Shown: piece by piece, positions 35,646 through 44,282 of the stretch
How the letters are laid out: the number at the start of each line of letters is the position of its first letter
How positions within the stretch are numbered: the first letter of the stretch is position 1
NCBI GenBank assembly: GCA_903904885.1
Contig: CAIVED010000004.1
Location: forward strand, 1-63,332
Source: an uncultured archaeon
GTDB taxonomy: Archaea > Nanobdellota > Nanobdellia > Woesearchaeales > CAIVOO01
Direction of reading: 5' to 3'
DNA length: 63,332 nt
Notes under the pieces: model-generated
Seen by the model: the letters and a program-made list of their open reading frames with translations, nothing else
Told to the model about the DNA's origin: nothing
Databases searched by the model: none
Made by a program: the position numbers and the translations under genes

Positions 35646-36566
35646 ATGGACACGAAAGAAAAGGTTTTGATAGGATTCATAATCTGCATAATAGCAGCTG
35701 TGCTGATTCTTGTGATGTTTGACAAGGTAAAGACCTTCAGCTCAGAGCAGACCAGCAAGGAGATATGCAAAAGGCAGGTGCAGATTAATGCCTATTCTTC
35801 ATCATTGCAGGCAAACATAAACTGCCCCATAAATTACATCACAATAAAATCACCTCCAAACTCAGATGGCACAAAAAGGAGGCTTGCTGAGCTGATGAAT
35901 GATGTGAGGGATATTTATGACAAGGCCTGGACAGGGAGCGTGATTTTTCCTGCAAAGTCAGGCACATTCTGCGCGGTTTATGCTATTGTGGATTTCAGCC
36001 AGAAGGGGCAGTACATTGATGATTTTGACAAATTTTTGATAGATAACCGGCCCACATATTTGAGTGACCAAAGCTACATGGACTATTTCACCACAGGAAT
36101 TGCAGGCACTTCAAAGGCATTTTCTTCCAAGATAGCCCCTTCAAAAATACCAACCAGCGACAAGTACGCAATAATATTCAAGTACTCAAAGACATACCAG
36201 GACTTTGAGAGTTTCACAAACAAGATTGGGGCGTTTGCATCCGGTCAGGGTGTCGGCGGGCTTCCGGTTCCCCAGGCAGGGATAGCAGGCAAAAGCATTG
36301 TTGTGATTGGAGGCGGGATTGTTGCAGGGGTTGCAACCGCAGCTGTGCTTTACACAGCGAGCGTTCCTCTTGGAATAGTATTTTTGGGGCTTACTGCAGG
36401 AGGGATGGTTACCGGTTCGACATTGACTTCCGTAGGGATTTTAGCAGCAGACAACGCGCAAGTGCTCACGCCAAGCGTATTGCTCATAACATATAATGGC
36501 GAAAGCGAGCTGAAAGACCTTGGCTGCGAATACCTACCGGTTTCAGCAGGTACAAGACCGCAATGA
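35646..36566 (+). CDS. Paralogue of the preceding protein with extra hydrophobic region (306 aa)
   Basis: The start at ATG 35646, one base after the previous stop, gives MDTKEKVLIGFIICIIAAVLILVMF, an anchor helix without a classical class III site. Downstream motifs parallel the 34889 protein (INCPINYITIK; TFCAVYAIVDF; LGCEYL near the end). An insert at about 205-265 is Gly/Ala-rich and hydrophobic (IVVIGGGIVAGVATAAVLY; IVFLGLTAGGMVTGS), which could be two further membrane segments or a pore-like hairpin. The function is not recognised. The upstream in-frame extension from 35562 overlaps the previous gene and is rejected. Confidence 0.66.
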   Translation: MDTKEKVLIGFIICIIAAVLILVMFDKVKTFSSEQTSKEICKRQVQINAYSSSLQANINCPINYITIKSPPNSDGTKRRLAELMNDVRDIYDKAWTGSVIFPAKSGTFCAVYAIVDFSQKGQYIDDFDKFLIDNRPTYLSDQSYMDYFTTGIAGTSKAFSSKIAPSKIPTSDKYAIIFKYSKTYQDFESFTNKIGAFASGQGVGGLPVPQAGIAGKSIVVIGGGIVAGVATAAVLYTASVPLGIVFLGLTAGGMVTGSTLTSVGILAADNAQVLTPSVLLITYNGESELKDLGCEYLPVSAGTRPQ

Positions 36567-36596
36567 TTAAAAATGAAATGCAATTATAAAATCAAA

Positions 36597-36752
36597 ATGA
36601 AAAAAGCATCATTGTCCTGGGATGAATTGGGCAAATGGGTTCTTTTCCTTATTCTGTTAGTCGTGCTGATTATTGTGATTGTCCTGGTTTTCGGGGGCGC
36701 TTCAGGCATATGGGAAAGAATAAAGGAAGTGCTGAGGTTTGGGGTTTCATGA
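36597..36752 (+). CDS. Small single-helix membrane protein (51 aa)
   Basis: A 51-codon frame from ATG 36597: a short KKASLSWDELGKWV start, a helix of about 22 residues (LFLILLVVLIIVIVLVF), then GGASGIWERIKEVLRFGVS. It ends with a four-base ATGA overlap with the next gene, strong support for a real gene. It is probably a minor subunit of the same apparatus. Confidence 0.6.
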   Translation: MKKASLSWDELGKWVLFLILLVVLIIVIVLVFGGASGIWERIKEVLRFGVS

Positions 36753-38377
36753 GAAAAAAAGGGGAAGGACCAAATATTTTTGAGCCAGCTATCATGGTCA
36801 TAGTCATAGTTGTTCTTGTAATCATACTTGCCGGAGTTTTTTTGCTGCCCAAATCCGCAAGCGCAAACTTTCTCACAGACCTAAGGGACAAGTACACCTA
36901 CGGAACCCAGTGGAAGGACATGGAGGCGCTTCAGAAGCGAACAAATTATGTGCTTGACTGCGCAGGCGGCGGGGGAAATGTGGTGACAGACATACAGTAC
37001 AAGATTGACCATTTTCCTGCGGACATATCCCAGAGCATGCGCACAAGATACAGCGACCTGCTGACCGAGGCAAAGCTCAACCAGCAGTACTGCGGAGCAG
37101 TCTCTTCTTTTGAAAGCGTTCCAAATTTCGATGGGGTGCACGAAACAGAATTCAAGGATGCCCTCAGAAAAGCGAAAACAAGCATAGCCACTCTCCAGCA
37201 GACCAGGTTCCAGGCAGGGATACTTGCCAAGGAGAAGTCTGACATTATTGACGGGATTCTGAATGACTGCAAGGCTTTCAGCGGAAGCAAGAAGGAGAGT
37301 TGTGACTTTGCAAAAACAAAGCACTACTGCGTTCTCGACGGAGAAAATTGCAGGCCCACGGTTTGCTCAAAGGCATCAACAGATGAGAAATACTGCAATC
37401 TTCTTGCAGACAAGTCAAAGCTCTGCTTTTCCGGCTATGAAAGCAGGCAAACTCTGGGTTCAACATTCTCAAAAACTCCGCAGTTCTTTTATGTATTTAA
37501 TTCATGCAAGCCATGCCTGGGCATGAGCGATTGCTTTGGCTATGGGCTGAATGAAAAGGCCTGCACCTCTGACGTTTGCGGCAAGGGTGGCGGCGCATGC
37601 AGCTTCCCAAAGCTAACCCAAAACAGCCCCTGCAGGCCTGCCGGTGTTGGGGAAATATGCGCAGACCATAATCAGGACTACCAAAACTGCAAGCCTGAAA
37701 AAGGATGTTTCTGGACTTCATCAGGGCTTTGTGTTGACTGCAGCACAATCAAAAGCTGCGAGGATTACGCATCGGACAAATTAATGAAGCCATCTTCTTA
37801 CGATTTGACAACCGCGTGCGAGCCAGACATATGCGCAGGGATATCAAAAAGAGATAAACTGGGCTGCAAATTAGATCCAACATTCGCAGGCCAAAAATGC
37901 ATATCCCTAAAATGCGAAGCGGTGATATATGAATCCTCATGCAAATCCTATGACAAATGCATCTGGGATGAAAAGATAGCCGGCTACAACAAATGCGCTG
38001 AAAAAAATGCCTGTGAGAAACTGGCAAAGTCAAGCTGCGGGAAAACCCGCGGACTCAACTGTGTTTTTGTCAACACAGAGGTTTTGAGGAGTGCGCTAGA
38101 TTCTCCGCTGTTTCCCTACTCTTCCATATGGCCTATGTGCAGGGACTGCAGCCAGATAAAAAGCTGCGCTGACTACGGGACAATTGAGGTAGCCACAAGC
38201 GGATTACCAAGCTATACTCCAAAATACAAGGTTGGCGATTTCCCTTCCTGCGAAAATGATGTGTGCGGAATAGCAGGTGCAACTAAATGCAAAGTAGATG
38301 TGGAAAACAAGCCCGGCTGGGGAGGCCCTACTGTTCTTGTTGGCGAGGGCATGCGGGGTTATTGCGTGGCTGCTTAG
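36749..38377 (+). CDS. Anchored Cys-rich surface protein (542 aa)
   Basis: From ATG 36749 (overlapping the small gene) the protein has an N-terminal helix (IMVIVIVVLVIILAGVFLL), an alpha-helical stretch to about 190, then some 350 residues with at least three similar Cys modules: (D/K)C-x2-(I/M)-x2-C-x2-(Y)...C-x2-D-(V/I)-C-x(5-9)-C. Examples are CLGMSDCFGYG, CSTIKSCEDYA and CSQIKSCADYG. Related modules occur in the giant protein at 21763, so a shared disulfide-bonded repeat runs through this system. It is the last gene before a promoter and the short-pilin array. Confidence 0.72.
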   Translation: MRKKGEGPNIFEPAIMVIVIVVLVIILAGVFLLPKSASANFLTDLRDKYTYGTQWKDMEALQKRTNYVLDCAGGGGNVVTDIQYKIDHFPADISQSMRTRYSDLLTEAKLNQQYCGAVSSFESVPNFDGVHETEFKDALRKAKTSIATLQQTRFQAGILAKEKSDIIDGILNDCKAFSGSKKESCDFAKTKHYCVLDGENCRPTVCSKASTDEKYCNLLADKSKLCFSGYESRQTLGSTFSKTPQFFYVFNSCKPCLGMSDCFGYGLNEKACTSDVCGKGGGACSFPKLTQNSPCRPAGVGEICADHNQDYQNCKPEKGCFWTSSGLCVDCSTIKSCEDYASDKLMKPSSYDLTTACEPDICAGISKRDKLGCKLDPTFAGQKCISLKCEAVIYESSCKSYDKCIWDEKIAGYNKCAEKNACEKLAKSSCGKTRGLNCVFVNTEVLRSALDSPLFPYSSIWPMCRDCSQIKSCADYGTIEVATSGLPSYTPKYKVGDFPSCENDVCGIAGATKCKVDVENKPGWGGPTVLVGEGMRGYCVAA

Positions 38378-38405
38378 CAATCAAATCGCTAACATTCCCC
38401 CCGAA

Positions 38406-38457
38406 ACCTTTAAATACTCCCCTTATTTAGGAATAGTAATAAAAGCTTAAAGAGGTG
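38406..38457 (+). promoter_or_regulatory. Promoter and strong ribosome site of the short-pilin array
   Basis: A TATA-like ACCTTTAAATA (38406-38416) is followed by a GAGGTG ribosome site at 38452-38457, seven bases from ATG 38464. The gap to the previous gene is 86 bp, wide for this block, so the array probably has its own transcript and high translation. Confidence 0.55.
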
Positions 38458-38463
38458 TTAAGA

Positions 38464-38763
38464 ATGATTAAAAAGGCACAGGGAATGTCCCTAAATGTCA
38501 TTATTATTGCAGCATTGGGCCTGCTTGTTCTGGTTGTCCTTGCCATTATATTCACTGGAAGGACAGGGCTATTTGTCAAGGAATCCGACAAGTGCGAAAT
38601 TAAGTACGGCACCACAGGCAAATGCGTTGCCGCAACAACAGATTGCGGGGGAACATATGACAAGGTATTGCTTGGAGCCTGCGATTTGAGCGGAGACAAG
38701 AAGTTCAACTTCAACAATGTTGACAATGACGGATACTGCTGCGTGACTGTGGCGCCTTCTTAA
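38464..38763 (+). CDS. Short Cys-rich pilin-like protein 1 (99 aa)
   Basis: MIKKAQGMSLNVIIIAALGLLVLVVLAIIF: a KKAQ site, a conserved SLN-V-I-I-I-A helix, then a small exodomain with about five Cys ending in CCVTV. It is the first of a tandem family of five. The strong ribosome site decides ATG 38464. Confidence 0.75.
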   Translation: MIKKAQGMSLNVIIIAALGLLVLVVLAIIFTGRTGLFVKESDKCEIKYGTTGKCVAATTDCGGTYDKVLLGACDLSGDKKFNFNNVDNDGYCCVTVAPS

Positions 38764-38764
38764 A

Positions 38765-39070
38765 ATGAACAAGCGCGGGGCTGAGCTATCATTGAATGTC
38801 ATAATAATTGCGGTGATACTTATTGTTGTCCTTGTTGTGCTGGTGATAATATTCTCGGCAAAGACGAGCATATTCACACAGACAACAACCGAGACAGCAA
38901 AGCCCTTCACAGCGAAAACCTGCGATGTTCCTGGAACAGGAAGGTACTGCTCTGACAACTGCGGCTCTGATTCAGATGTTTCATCCCAGTTTACAGGGGG
39001 CCAGTTTGACTGCCTGGATAAAATAACCGGGGGAAGCAGCAAGTGCTGCTGCTGCGGCAGGTTTAAGTGA
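38765..39070 (+). CDS. Short Cys-rich pilin-like protein 2 (101 aa)
   Basis: MNKRGAELSLNVIIIAVILIVVLVVLVIIF: KRGAELSLN signal and helix, then an exodomain of about 65 residues with Cys near the end in a CCCCG cluster. It is a paralogue of its neighbours on both sides. The start is one base after the previous stop. Confidence 0.75.
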   Translation: MNKRGAELSLNVIIIAVILIVVLVVLVIIFSAKTSIFTQTTTETAKPFTAKTCDVPGTGRYCSDNCGSDSDVSSQFTGGQFDCLDKITGGSSKCCCCGRFK

Positions 39071-39072
39071 AA

Positions 39073-39348
39073 ATGAACAGGGAAGGAGCTGAGCTATCGC
39101 TGAACGTTGTTATAATCGCAATAATCCTGATAATTGTGCTGGTAGTTGTTATAATTATATTCGGTGGAAGGCTTAACATCTTCGGCAAGTCATCAACAGC
39201 CTGCCAAACCCAGAGTGGATATTGCACAGCGCCTGTTACTGCCGGCTGCACAGACTCGAGCGGATGCTGCCCTTCAGGCGAGATAAAGATACCCGGGGCA
39301 AAATGCACAACCACTCTGGAGATATGCTGCTTTAAGGCGACCACATGA
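39073..39348 (+). CDS. Short Cys-rich pilin-like protein 3 (91 aa)
   Basis: MNREGAELSLNVVIIAIILIIVLVVVIIIFGG, nearly identical in the first 20 residues to protein 2, then NIFGKSS and an exodomain with about seven Cys, ending EICCFKATT. ATG 39073 is preferred over GTG 39067. It overlaps the next gene by four bases. Confidence 0.75.
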   Translation: MNREGAELSLNVVIIAIILIIVLVVVIIIFGGRLNIFGKSSTACQTQSGYCTAPVTAGCTDSSGCCPSGEIKIPGAKCTTTLEICCFKATT

Positions 39349-39632
39349 ACAAGAAATCAATGGAGCTGTCTTTGAACACAGTTGTTGTTGCCATAATCCT
39401 TCTTATCGTGCTTATTGTGCTGATTTTCCTTTTTGTTACAAGGTCAAACATATTCGGGAAAAGCCTGGAAGGGCAGGCATGCAATGAAAGGGGAGGAAGC
39501 CCAATTTCAAGCGGTCCCTGTCCCGATGGTTATTACATGATTTACGCCAAATCAACACCGGATGCAAAGACGGCAACACCGTGCTGTGTTAAGATAGAGC
39601 TTCCGCAGGCATCTACGCAACCAAGCAAATGA
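39345..39632 (+). CDS. Short Cys-rich pilin-like protein 4 (95 aa)
   Basis: MNKKSMELSLNTVVVAIILLIVLIVLIFLF then SNIFGKSLEGQAC...: same signal and post-helix motif (NIFGKS) as protein 3. It has four Cys, the last two adjacent (PCCVKI). It overlaps both neighbours by four bases. Confidence 0.75.
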   Translation: MNKKSMELSLNTVVVAIILLIVLIVLIFLFVTRSNIFGKSLEGQACNERGGSPISSGPCPDGYYMIYAKSTPDAKTATPCCVKIELPQASTQPSK

Positions 39633-39910
39633 AAAAGAAAGCTGACGTAAACTGGGTATTGATTTCAATGGTAATTGCAGTCATAGTTCTGGCAATAACG
39701 GTTTATCTTTTCTGGAAATATTCAACCCAGTCTGCAAACCAGGCCCAGGGAATTGCCGGATGCAAGGCAAGGGGAGGCAGCTGCATGCCTGCATGCGGCG
39801 AGGGAACGATTAGCATAGGCAAATTCAACTGCAAGCAGGAAACCCAGAGTGACACAGATGTCTGCTGCATACTGGTGATATCGTCAGGAGGAGCAGCCTC
39901 CCCCACTTGA
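39629..39910 (+). CDS. Short Cys-rich pilin-like protein 5 (93 aa)
   Basis: MKKKADVNWVLISMVIAVIVLAITVYLFW: a more divergent member with the KKKA site and helix but without LSLN. The exodomain keeps the pattern GCKARGGSC...C...C...DVCCILV. It shares the Cys ending of the array. Confidence 0.7.
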   Translation: MKKKADVNWVLISMVIAVIVLAITVYLFWKYSTQSANQAQGIAGCKARGGSCMPACGEGTISIGKFNCKQETQSDTDVCCILVISSGGAASPT

Positions 39911-39912
39911 AA

Positions 39913-40806
39913 ATGCGTTCTAAAAAAGCCATAGTCTGGTCGACATTGATTGGAATAACAATTGCTTCGCTTATCCTGATAAATGTTATAGTTCCCATAC
40001 TTGCTGCAGGCTACAGGATTCTTTTTCCTGAGCCGAATTATTCCTCACTGCAGGGATTTGACAGGCTGAGCTATGCTGCAATGAATGCGCCATACAACGG
40101 CAAAATGATTGTGCCAATTGATTTGGAAAACGGGCTGAAAATAACAACAAATGCCAACGACCCGAATTGCGCGATTAATTGCCTTTGCCTGTGCAAGGCT
40201 GACGGATTTGCAAGCGGCCAAAAGCAGCCGGGATGCCTTATAAGGATGTACAAGGAAACCTGCTTTGATTCGCCGGTCAATTTTCACGGCCAGTTCTCTA
40301 CGATAACTCCCGGAGTAATGATTAACGTTGTAGCAATATTGCAGGTTTCCAGAAGCACAAGTGCGATTGACGTAACCGGAGAATATTCAGGCAAATGCTA
40401 CTTTGACAATTACGCTGATTGCGCAAAGGCAGGAGATTGCTTTGTAAAATTTGCCACAGACAAGGCCCTTATTACCGCAGGCAGCTCATACATAATTTGC
40501 ATGGCATGCACAGACAATCTGCCAAAGGGCCAGGCTTCCGGCTCAGAAACGGGAGATACCCAGAAAGTTTCCTGCGAGCGATATTCTTATCATGAGCTAA
40601 AAAGCAGCGCAGGGGCAGCAATTAGCGGAATTTTGTCATATGAAAGAACATTTTCCCTGCCTCAGAATAATCCCAATATTGCCCAGGCAAAGCAGCAGTG
40701 TGAAACAGACAACCCCTGCAAGCTAGCTGTAAAGTGCAAATGGGTTGACAGCACCAATAGCTGCGTTGAGGATACCAGCGCTGCATCACAGCCAGCCAAG
40801 CCCTAG
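39913..40806 (+). CDS. N-terminally anchored Cys-rich protein (297 aa)
   Basis: From ATG 39913: RSKKAIVWSTLIGITIASLILINVIVPIL, a KKA-type anchor helix. The exodomain has about 15 Cys, including CAINCLCLCKADGF (near 78) and CKYF-like blocks, ending with a C...C-x5-CKW-x6-C module. It ends the short-pilin transcript (82 bp and a TATA box follow). The fold is unknown; a larger cap or anchor for the five small pilins is a guess. Confidence 0.65.
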   Translation: MRSKKAIVWSTLIGITIASLILINVIVPILAAGYRILFPEPNYSSLQGFDRLSYAAMNAPYNGKMIVPIDLENGLKITTNANDPNCAINCLCLCKADGFASGQKQPGCLIRMYKETCFDSPVNFHGQFSTITPGVMINVVAILQVSRSTSAIDVTGEYSGKCYFDNYADCAKAGDCFVKFATDKALITAGSSYIICMACTDNLPKGQASGSETGDTQKVSCERYSYHELKSSAGAAISGILSYERTFSLPQNNPNIAQAKQQCETDNPCKLAVKCKWVDSTNSCVEDTSAASQPAKP

Positions 40807-40837
40807 GAATCGCATTAAATCCATCTCAAATAAGAAA

Positions 40838-40850
40838 ATATTTTTAAAGG
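40838..40850 (+). promoter_or_regulatory. TATA box before the 300-aa anchored protein
   Basis: ATATTTTTAAAGG lies about 40-50 bp before ATG 40889. It separates the short-pilin genes from the last surface operon (40889-48223). Confidence 0.45.
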
Positions 40851-40888
40851 CAATTCCTTTAAAATGAGCAAAAAGAGGAGTTTTAGCT

Positions 40889-41791
40889 ATGGAACAAGAG
40901 GAGGAAGAGTTCACACTCGGCTGGGGCCAGTGGTTTGAGCTGATATTTGCGGTTTTGGTTCTTGTGGCAGCGCTTGCCTATTCGGTTTCTGTGGGCACGG
41001 ATATGAGGATAATGAAAGAAAAGTCAGCAAGGGACATGGCGCTTACTGTTGAAACCATGGTCGGCTCTCCCGGAAGCGTGCTTTTCGGCTATGCCGATTC
41101 TTTCGGGTTCCAGTATCAGTTCAGGCCCAACAGGGTAGACGTCTACTCAAGGGATGAGCAAACCTTCAATCCAGCATCAACATATTACATTTTTCCCCAG
41201 GATTCTGAAATGCGGTTTTTGTTTCCGGCCACAATACTTGGCCCCAATGGCGGGGAAAAAACAGTCGTTTCACTGAAGAAGAATTTTGATTCATTCACAT
41301 TTGGCCAGGAGGATTTGACATTTTCTTCCTCAAGCTGCGAAAAAATCACAGTGCCCAAGAGTCCGGTTCTTATACTGCGTTCCTCTGCAGACCCGAAACT
41401 GAAAGAGCTGATAGAAAAAAACCTGATGCCTGCGCTGCGGACAATTGGCGTGGATGCAACGCCCTATGATGACCTGGGCGCGCTGAAAAGCGCATTGTCC
41501 GGGAACAAGGACACTGTTATGCTGGAGATATCAACGCTTGCAGTTGGCCAGGATGACTCAAACAAGAATACAATAAGGATTCTCGCAAACCCCGACAAAA
41601 AAGCGAGAAGGATTTCCTGCATTATCAAGAACAAGCTGCAGGAATCCAATCTGTATTCAACCTCCCTGGCAGACAGCAGCCCTGATTTTGTGACCCCCGT
41701 TTCACTGAAAATCGAAATAAGCGCGGATTTGCCATATGAGACTGTGATTGGGAAAATCGCAGACAGCCTTAAGGAGTATTTCCCAAAATGA
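40889..41791 (+). CDS. Membrane-anchored protein, possible degenerate amidase-like domain (300 aa)
   Basis: An acidic cytoplasmic start (MEQEEEEF), then a helix at about 13-34 and an exodomain of 260 residues. The last 145 residues have an order of strands and helices (VLILRS...LMPALRTIGVDATPYDD...MLEISTLAV...NTIRILANP...ARRISCIIKNKL...SLKIEIS...IGKIADSLKEYF) that reminds me of the N-acetylmuramoyl-L-alanine amidase_3 fold, but I do not see its zinc ligands, so any such domain would be inactive. It is followed by a four-base overlap and by cell-wall hydrolase genes further on. The amidase idea is weak. Confidence 0.6.
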   Translation: MEQEEEEFTLGWGQWFELIFAVLVLVAALAYSVSVGTDMRIMKEKSARDMALTVETMVGSPGSVLFGYADSFGFQYQFRPNRVDVYSRDEQTFNPASTYYIFPQDSEMRFLFPATILGPNGGEKTVVSLKKNFDSFTFGQEDLTFSSSSCEKITVPKSPVLILRSSADPKLKELIEKNLMPALRTIGVDATPYDDLGALKSALSGNKDTVMLEISTLAVGQDDSNKNTIRILANPDKKARRISCIIKNKLQESNLYSTSLADSSPDFVTPVSLKIEISADLPYETVIGKIADSLKEYFPK

Positions 41792-42309
41792 AGGGCAAAA
41801 AAGCAATAAGCACAACAGACTTTTTTCTTTGGATAGGAAAATTGCTTCTTCTGGTGATGCTTCTGATATCCATTTATTTCATTGCAAGGATTTACGAGCA
41901 GAAGGAAATAGACACCGCGGAAATAGAAGCGGGCATTTTCAGGAATTACATTCTCTATTCCCCCCATGCCATTTCCTATAGGGATGTTTATTCAGACAGA
42001 ATCTTTCCTGGCACGGTTGATGTTGCAAATTTAAACTCAGACCTGCTGGAGTCTGCTGCAAATTTCGGAAAGACAAACGACATGATTGCAGCAATAATAA
42101 CATTGTCGGATTCGCAGAAAAAGACAGTAAAGCAGGTTTATTACAATGAGAAAAGGTACAATGACTGGCTTCCCATGGCTCAGAGCACATTTCTTGGAAG
42201 GGGAGCAATTCTAAAGGCAGACAAGGAATCCTATGTTCTATATGTAGACTCTGATGGGAAGACAAAGCCGGGAATTTTGAAAACAGAGGTGCTTGTGCCA
42301 AGAACATGA
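41788..42309 (+). CDS. Anchored protein of the hydrolase operon (173 aa)
   Basis: MKGKKAISTTDFFLWIGKLLLLVMLLISIYFIARIY: one N-terminal helix, then a 130-residue exodomain without Cys. The family is unknown. It overlaps both neighbours by four bases, so it is translated with the 300-aa and 216-aa proteins, probably as membrane partners of the lytic enzyme downstream. Confidence 0.66.
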   Translation: MKGKKAISTTDFFLWIGKLLLLVMLLISIYFIARIYEQKEIDTAEIEAGIFRNYILYSPHAISYRDVYSDRIFPGTVDVANLNSDLLESAANFGKTNDMIAAIITLSDSQKKTVKQVYYNEKRYNDWLPMAQSTFLGRGAILKADKESYVLYVDSDGKTKPGILKTEVLVPRT

Positions 42310-42956
42310 GAAGGCTAAGAAAAAAAGGAACATGGACTTCAGTGATAACCGATGTTTTTGCAGTATTTGCATATTTTATAATTTTCATCATAGTTCTCTT
42401 TTTCATCTCTGACTCTGACTTGAGATCAAAAAAGACAGTAAGCACAGAGGAGTTGAAGGTTGATCTAAACATGGAACTTCTTGACGGGTTGAGGACTCCG
42501 ATAGATTCAGAGGTTCCGGATGCACGGGGATTTCCCATTCATGTAACCATGTCATTTGCAGAGTATATTGCCCAGTTTGCAGACTGCAATCCCGAAGACA
42601 AACCATCCATTGCCACGGCAGACTGGGTCCAAAGCCAGGAGCATGACTTGGAGTATGTCCTTGGGCAGATGGAGCCGTTTTTTAGCTATCTTAAGGGAAG
42701 CAGCACGTGCTTTCGTTTGGAGTATCCCAATGCAGGCCAGTGCAGCTGGCTTAAACCACTGACTGATTCAATATCAAGAAAGGTTGAGGAAAAATCAGGC
42801 GGCTGCCCGAACTTTGCAGCCGGGCTGGCTGGGGCAAGCAGTATGCAGCAGGCATCTGTAAAGTTTCCCAGCAGGCAGAAAAATATTATTACTGCCATGC
42901 TCTGGAGCGCAGGTCTCCCATCATCGCAGGCTTCTGCGCCTGCAGCGGGGCCATGA
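42306..42956 (+). CDS. Anchored protein of the hydrolase operon (216 aa)
   Basis: MRRLRKKGTWTSVITDVFAVFAYFIIFIIVLFFI: a basic start and one helix, then an exodomain with four Cys (one at about 98, the others at about 141-172). The end is Ala/Ser/Pro-rich. I do not recognise the family. The gap to the lytic transglycosylase gene is 9 bp. Confidence 0.66.
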   Translation: MRRLRKKGTWTSVITDVFAVFAYFIIFIIVLFFISDSDLRSKKTVSTEELKVDLNMELLDGLRTPIDSEVPDARGFPIHVTMSFAEYIAQFADCNPEDKPSIATADWVQSQEHDLEYVLGQMEPFFSYLKGSSTCFRLEYPNAGQCSWLKPLTDSISRKVEEKSGGCPNFAAGLAGASSMQQASVKFPSRQKNIITAMLWSAGLPSSQASAPAAGP

Positions 42957-42965
42957 TAAAATAAA

Positions 42966-44282
42966 ATGAAACTGCTGAAAAACAAAAAATCAATGTACTT
43001 TTTGACTATGGTCAGCATATTCCTGATAATCTCGCTGATAGCGCTGCTTTATTTCATCAACAAGAACAAGTCGCTAAGCGAGCAGCAGGGTTATATCGGA
43101 GTGAAGTCAAACAAAATAATCCAGTCTTACCAGACAGGGGAGGCGACCCTTTTCTACATTGACCAGTCTGCCAAGTATGCTGCAGAGACCGCATATTTCA
43201 TGGCAGCTTTCAACGGTGCCATGGCAAGCTGCGGGGATTATTATAATTTCAAGGTCTGGGATTTGGAAGACCCGAACTGCGTTCCCATGGACAGCAACAA
43301 CATGCCAAGCGAGCATCTCAAGAATGCGTTTGAAAATGCGATGAATAAGGCGCTGAATGAGTATTTCTCAGTTCAGCAGGATGCTTCAATTCCCAATAAT
43401 TATGACCTCAATATATTTGAGCGGGCCAATCCTTCAAACCCTGCCGGCGAAAAGCAGCTGGTTTTTGTCGGCCAGGCCCAGACGCCAATCCAGTTTGTGG
43501 TGGAAAAATACCAGCCGGGTGCCCAGGCACCTGTTTCCGCAACAGGAGGCCAGGCGCCTGCAACATACAACCCAGTCAACCTGCCGCTGCCGCCTGCAGG
43601 CAAAACAGACAGGGATCTTATGGTCTATATAAAGCAAAATTATGGTCCCATCATAAGCAAGTATGCCCAGATGTATGGGTTTCCTGCCAGCTATGAGCCG
43701 CTATTTGCAGGCATGATTGCAACAGAGTCAAGCGGAAACACCTATGCACTTGGCTTTGACTACGGGTCTATAGGCCTAACACAGTTTATTGATTCTACTG
43801 CCAGAAGCGAGCAGTTTTCTTCAATATTTGAAGGCAAGATTACCAGCTGCAACTGCGGCACAAGGGTTGGGAGATCTTGCCCGACCAGATGGAGTGCGGG
43901 GTCCTGGGTGCCGTGCAGTCCGAGCAATGATTTAAGATTTGACCCTGATAAAAACATCCAGGGCGGCATAAAATATGTGCATGACAATTATCTGGATATT
44001 AAAAAAATGATGGAAGCAAAAGTCGGTGCAGGGAATGCGAACGAGGAAACGCTTATCCTTTCAGCGATAATGGGCCATAACCGTGGGCTTAACGGAATTG
44101 AGGGGGATATAAGGCAGGCAGGAATAAGCGCAGCCAATGCTCCAAGCGGTTGGAAAGTTGTTTCGGTTACCGGGACCTCAAGCTACGGAAGGCAGTATCC
44201 GCTCAAAGTTTTAAAATATGCAGCGGCCTACAAGGACCTTTCAGGAGCAGAGGATACTGACCTTGGGGAGGGGGGCGTATGA
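42966..44282 (+). CDS. Membrane-anchored lytic transglycosylase-like protein (438 aa)
   Basis: One N-terminal helix (about 10-30), a helical region to 140, a Pro/Ala linker, then an SLT-type lysozyme fold from about 215. The catalytic Glu is most likely Glu254 in the segment FAGMIATESSGN, followed by YGSIGLTQF (267-274), the Gly-Leu-x-Q motif of lytic transglycosylases. A Cys-rich insert (CNCGTRVGRSC) sits between it and a later HNRG motif. Such enzymes cut the glycan of bacterial murein. Archaea lack murein, so the target may be a bacterial neighbour, or the fold has been reused on the cell's own glycans. It overlaps the next hydrolase gene by four bases. Confidence 0.82.
   Translation: MKLLKNKKSMYFLTMVSIFLIISLIALLYFINKNKSLSEQQGYIGVKSNKIIQSYQTGEATLFYIDQSAKYAAETAYFMAAFNGAMASCGDYYNFKVWDLEDPNCVPMDSNNMPSEHLKNAFENAMNKALNEYFSVQQDASIPNNYDLNIFERANPSNPAGEKQLVFVGQAQTPIQFVVEKYQPGAQAPVSATGGQAPATYNPVNLPLPPAGKTDRDLMVYIKQNYGPIISKYAQMYGFPASYEPLFAGMIATESSGNTYALGFDYGSIGLTQFIDSTARSEQFSSIFEGKITSCNCGTRVGRSCPTRWSAGSWVPCSPSNDLRFDPDKNIQGGIKYVHDNYLDIKKMMEAKVGAGNANEETLILSAIMGHNRGLNGIEGDIRQAGISAANAPSGWKVVSVTGTSSYGRQYPLKVLKYAAAYKDLSGAEDTDLGEGGV

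Noticed and set aside
40889-41791. Calling the 300-aa protein an N-acetylmuramoyl-L-alanine amidase
   Set aside because: The order of strands is suggestive, but zinc-binding His/Glu residues are not visible, so the call stays at possible degenerate domain.
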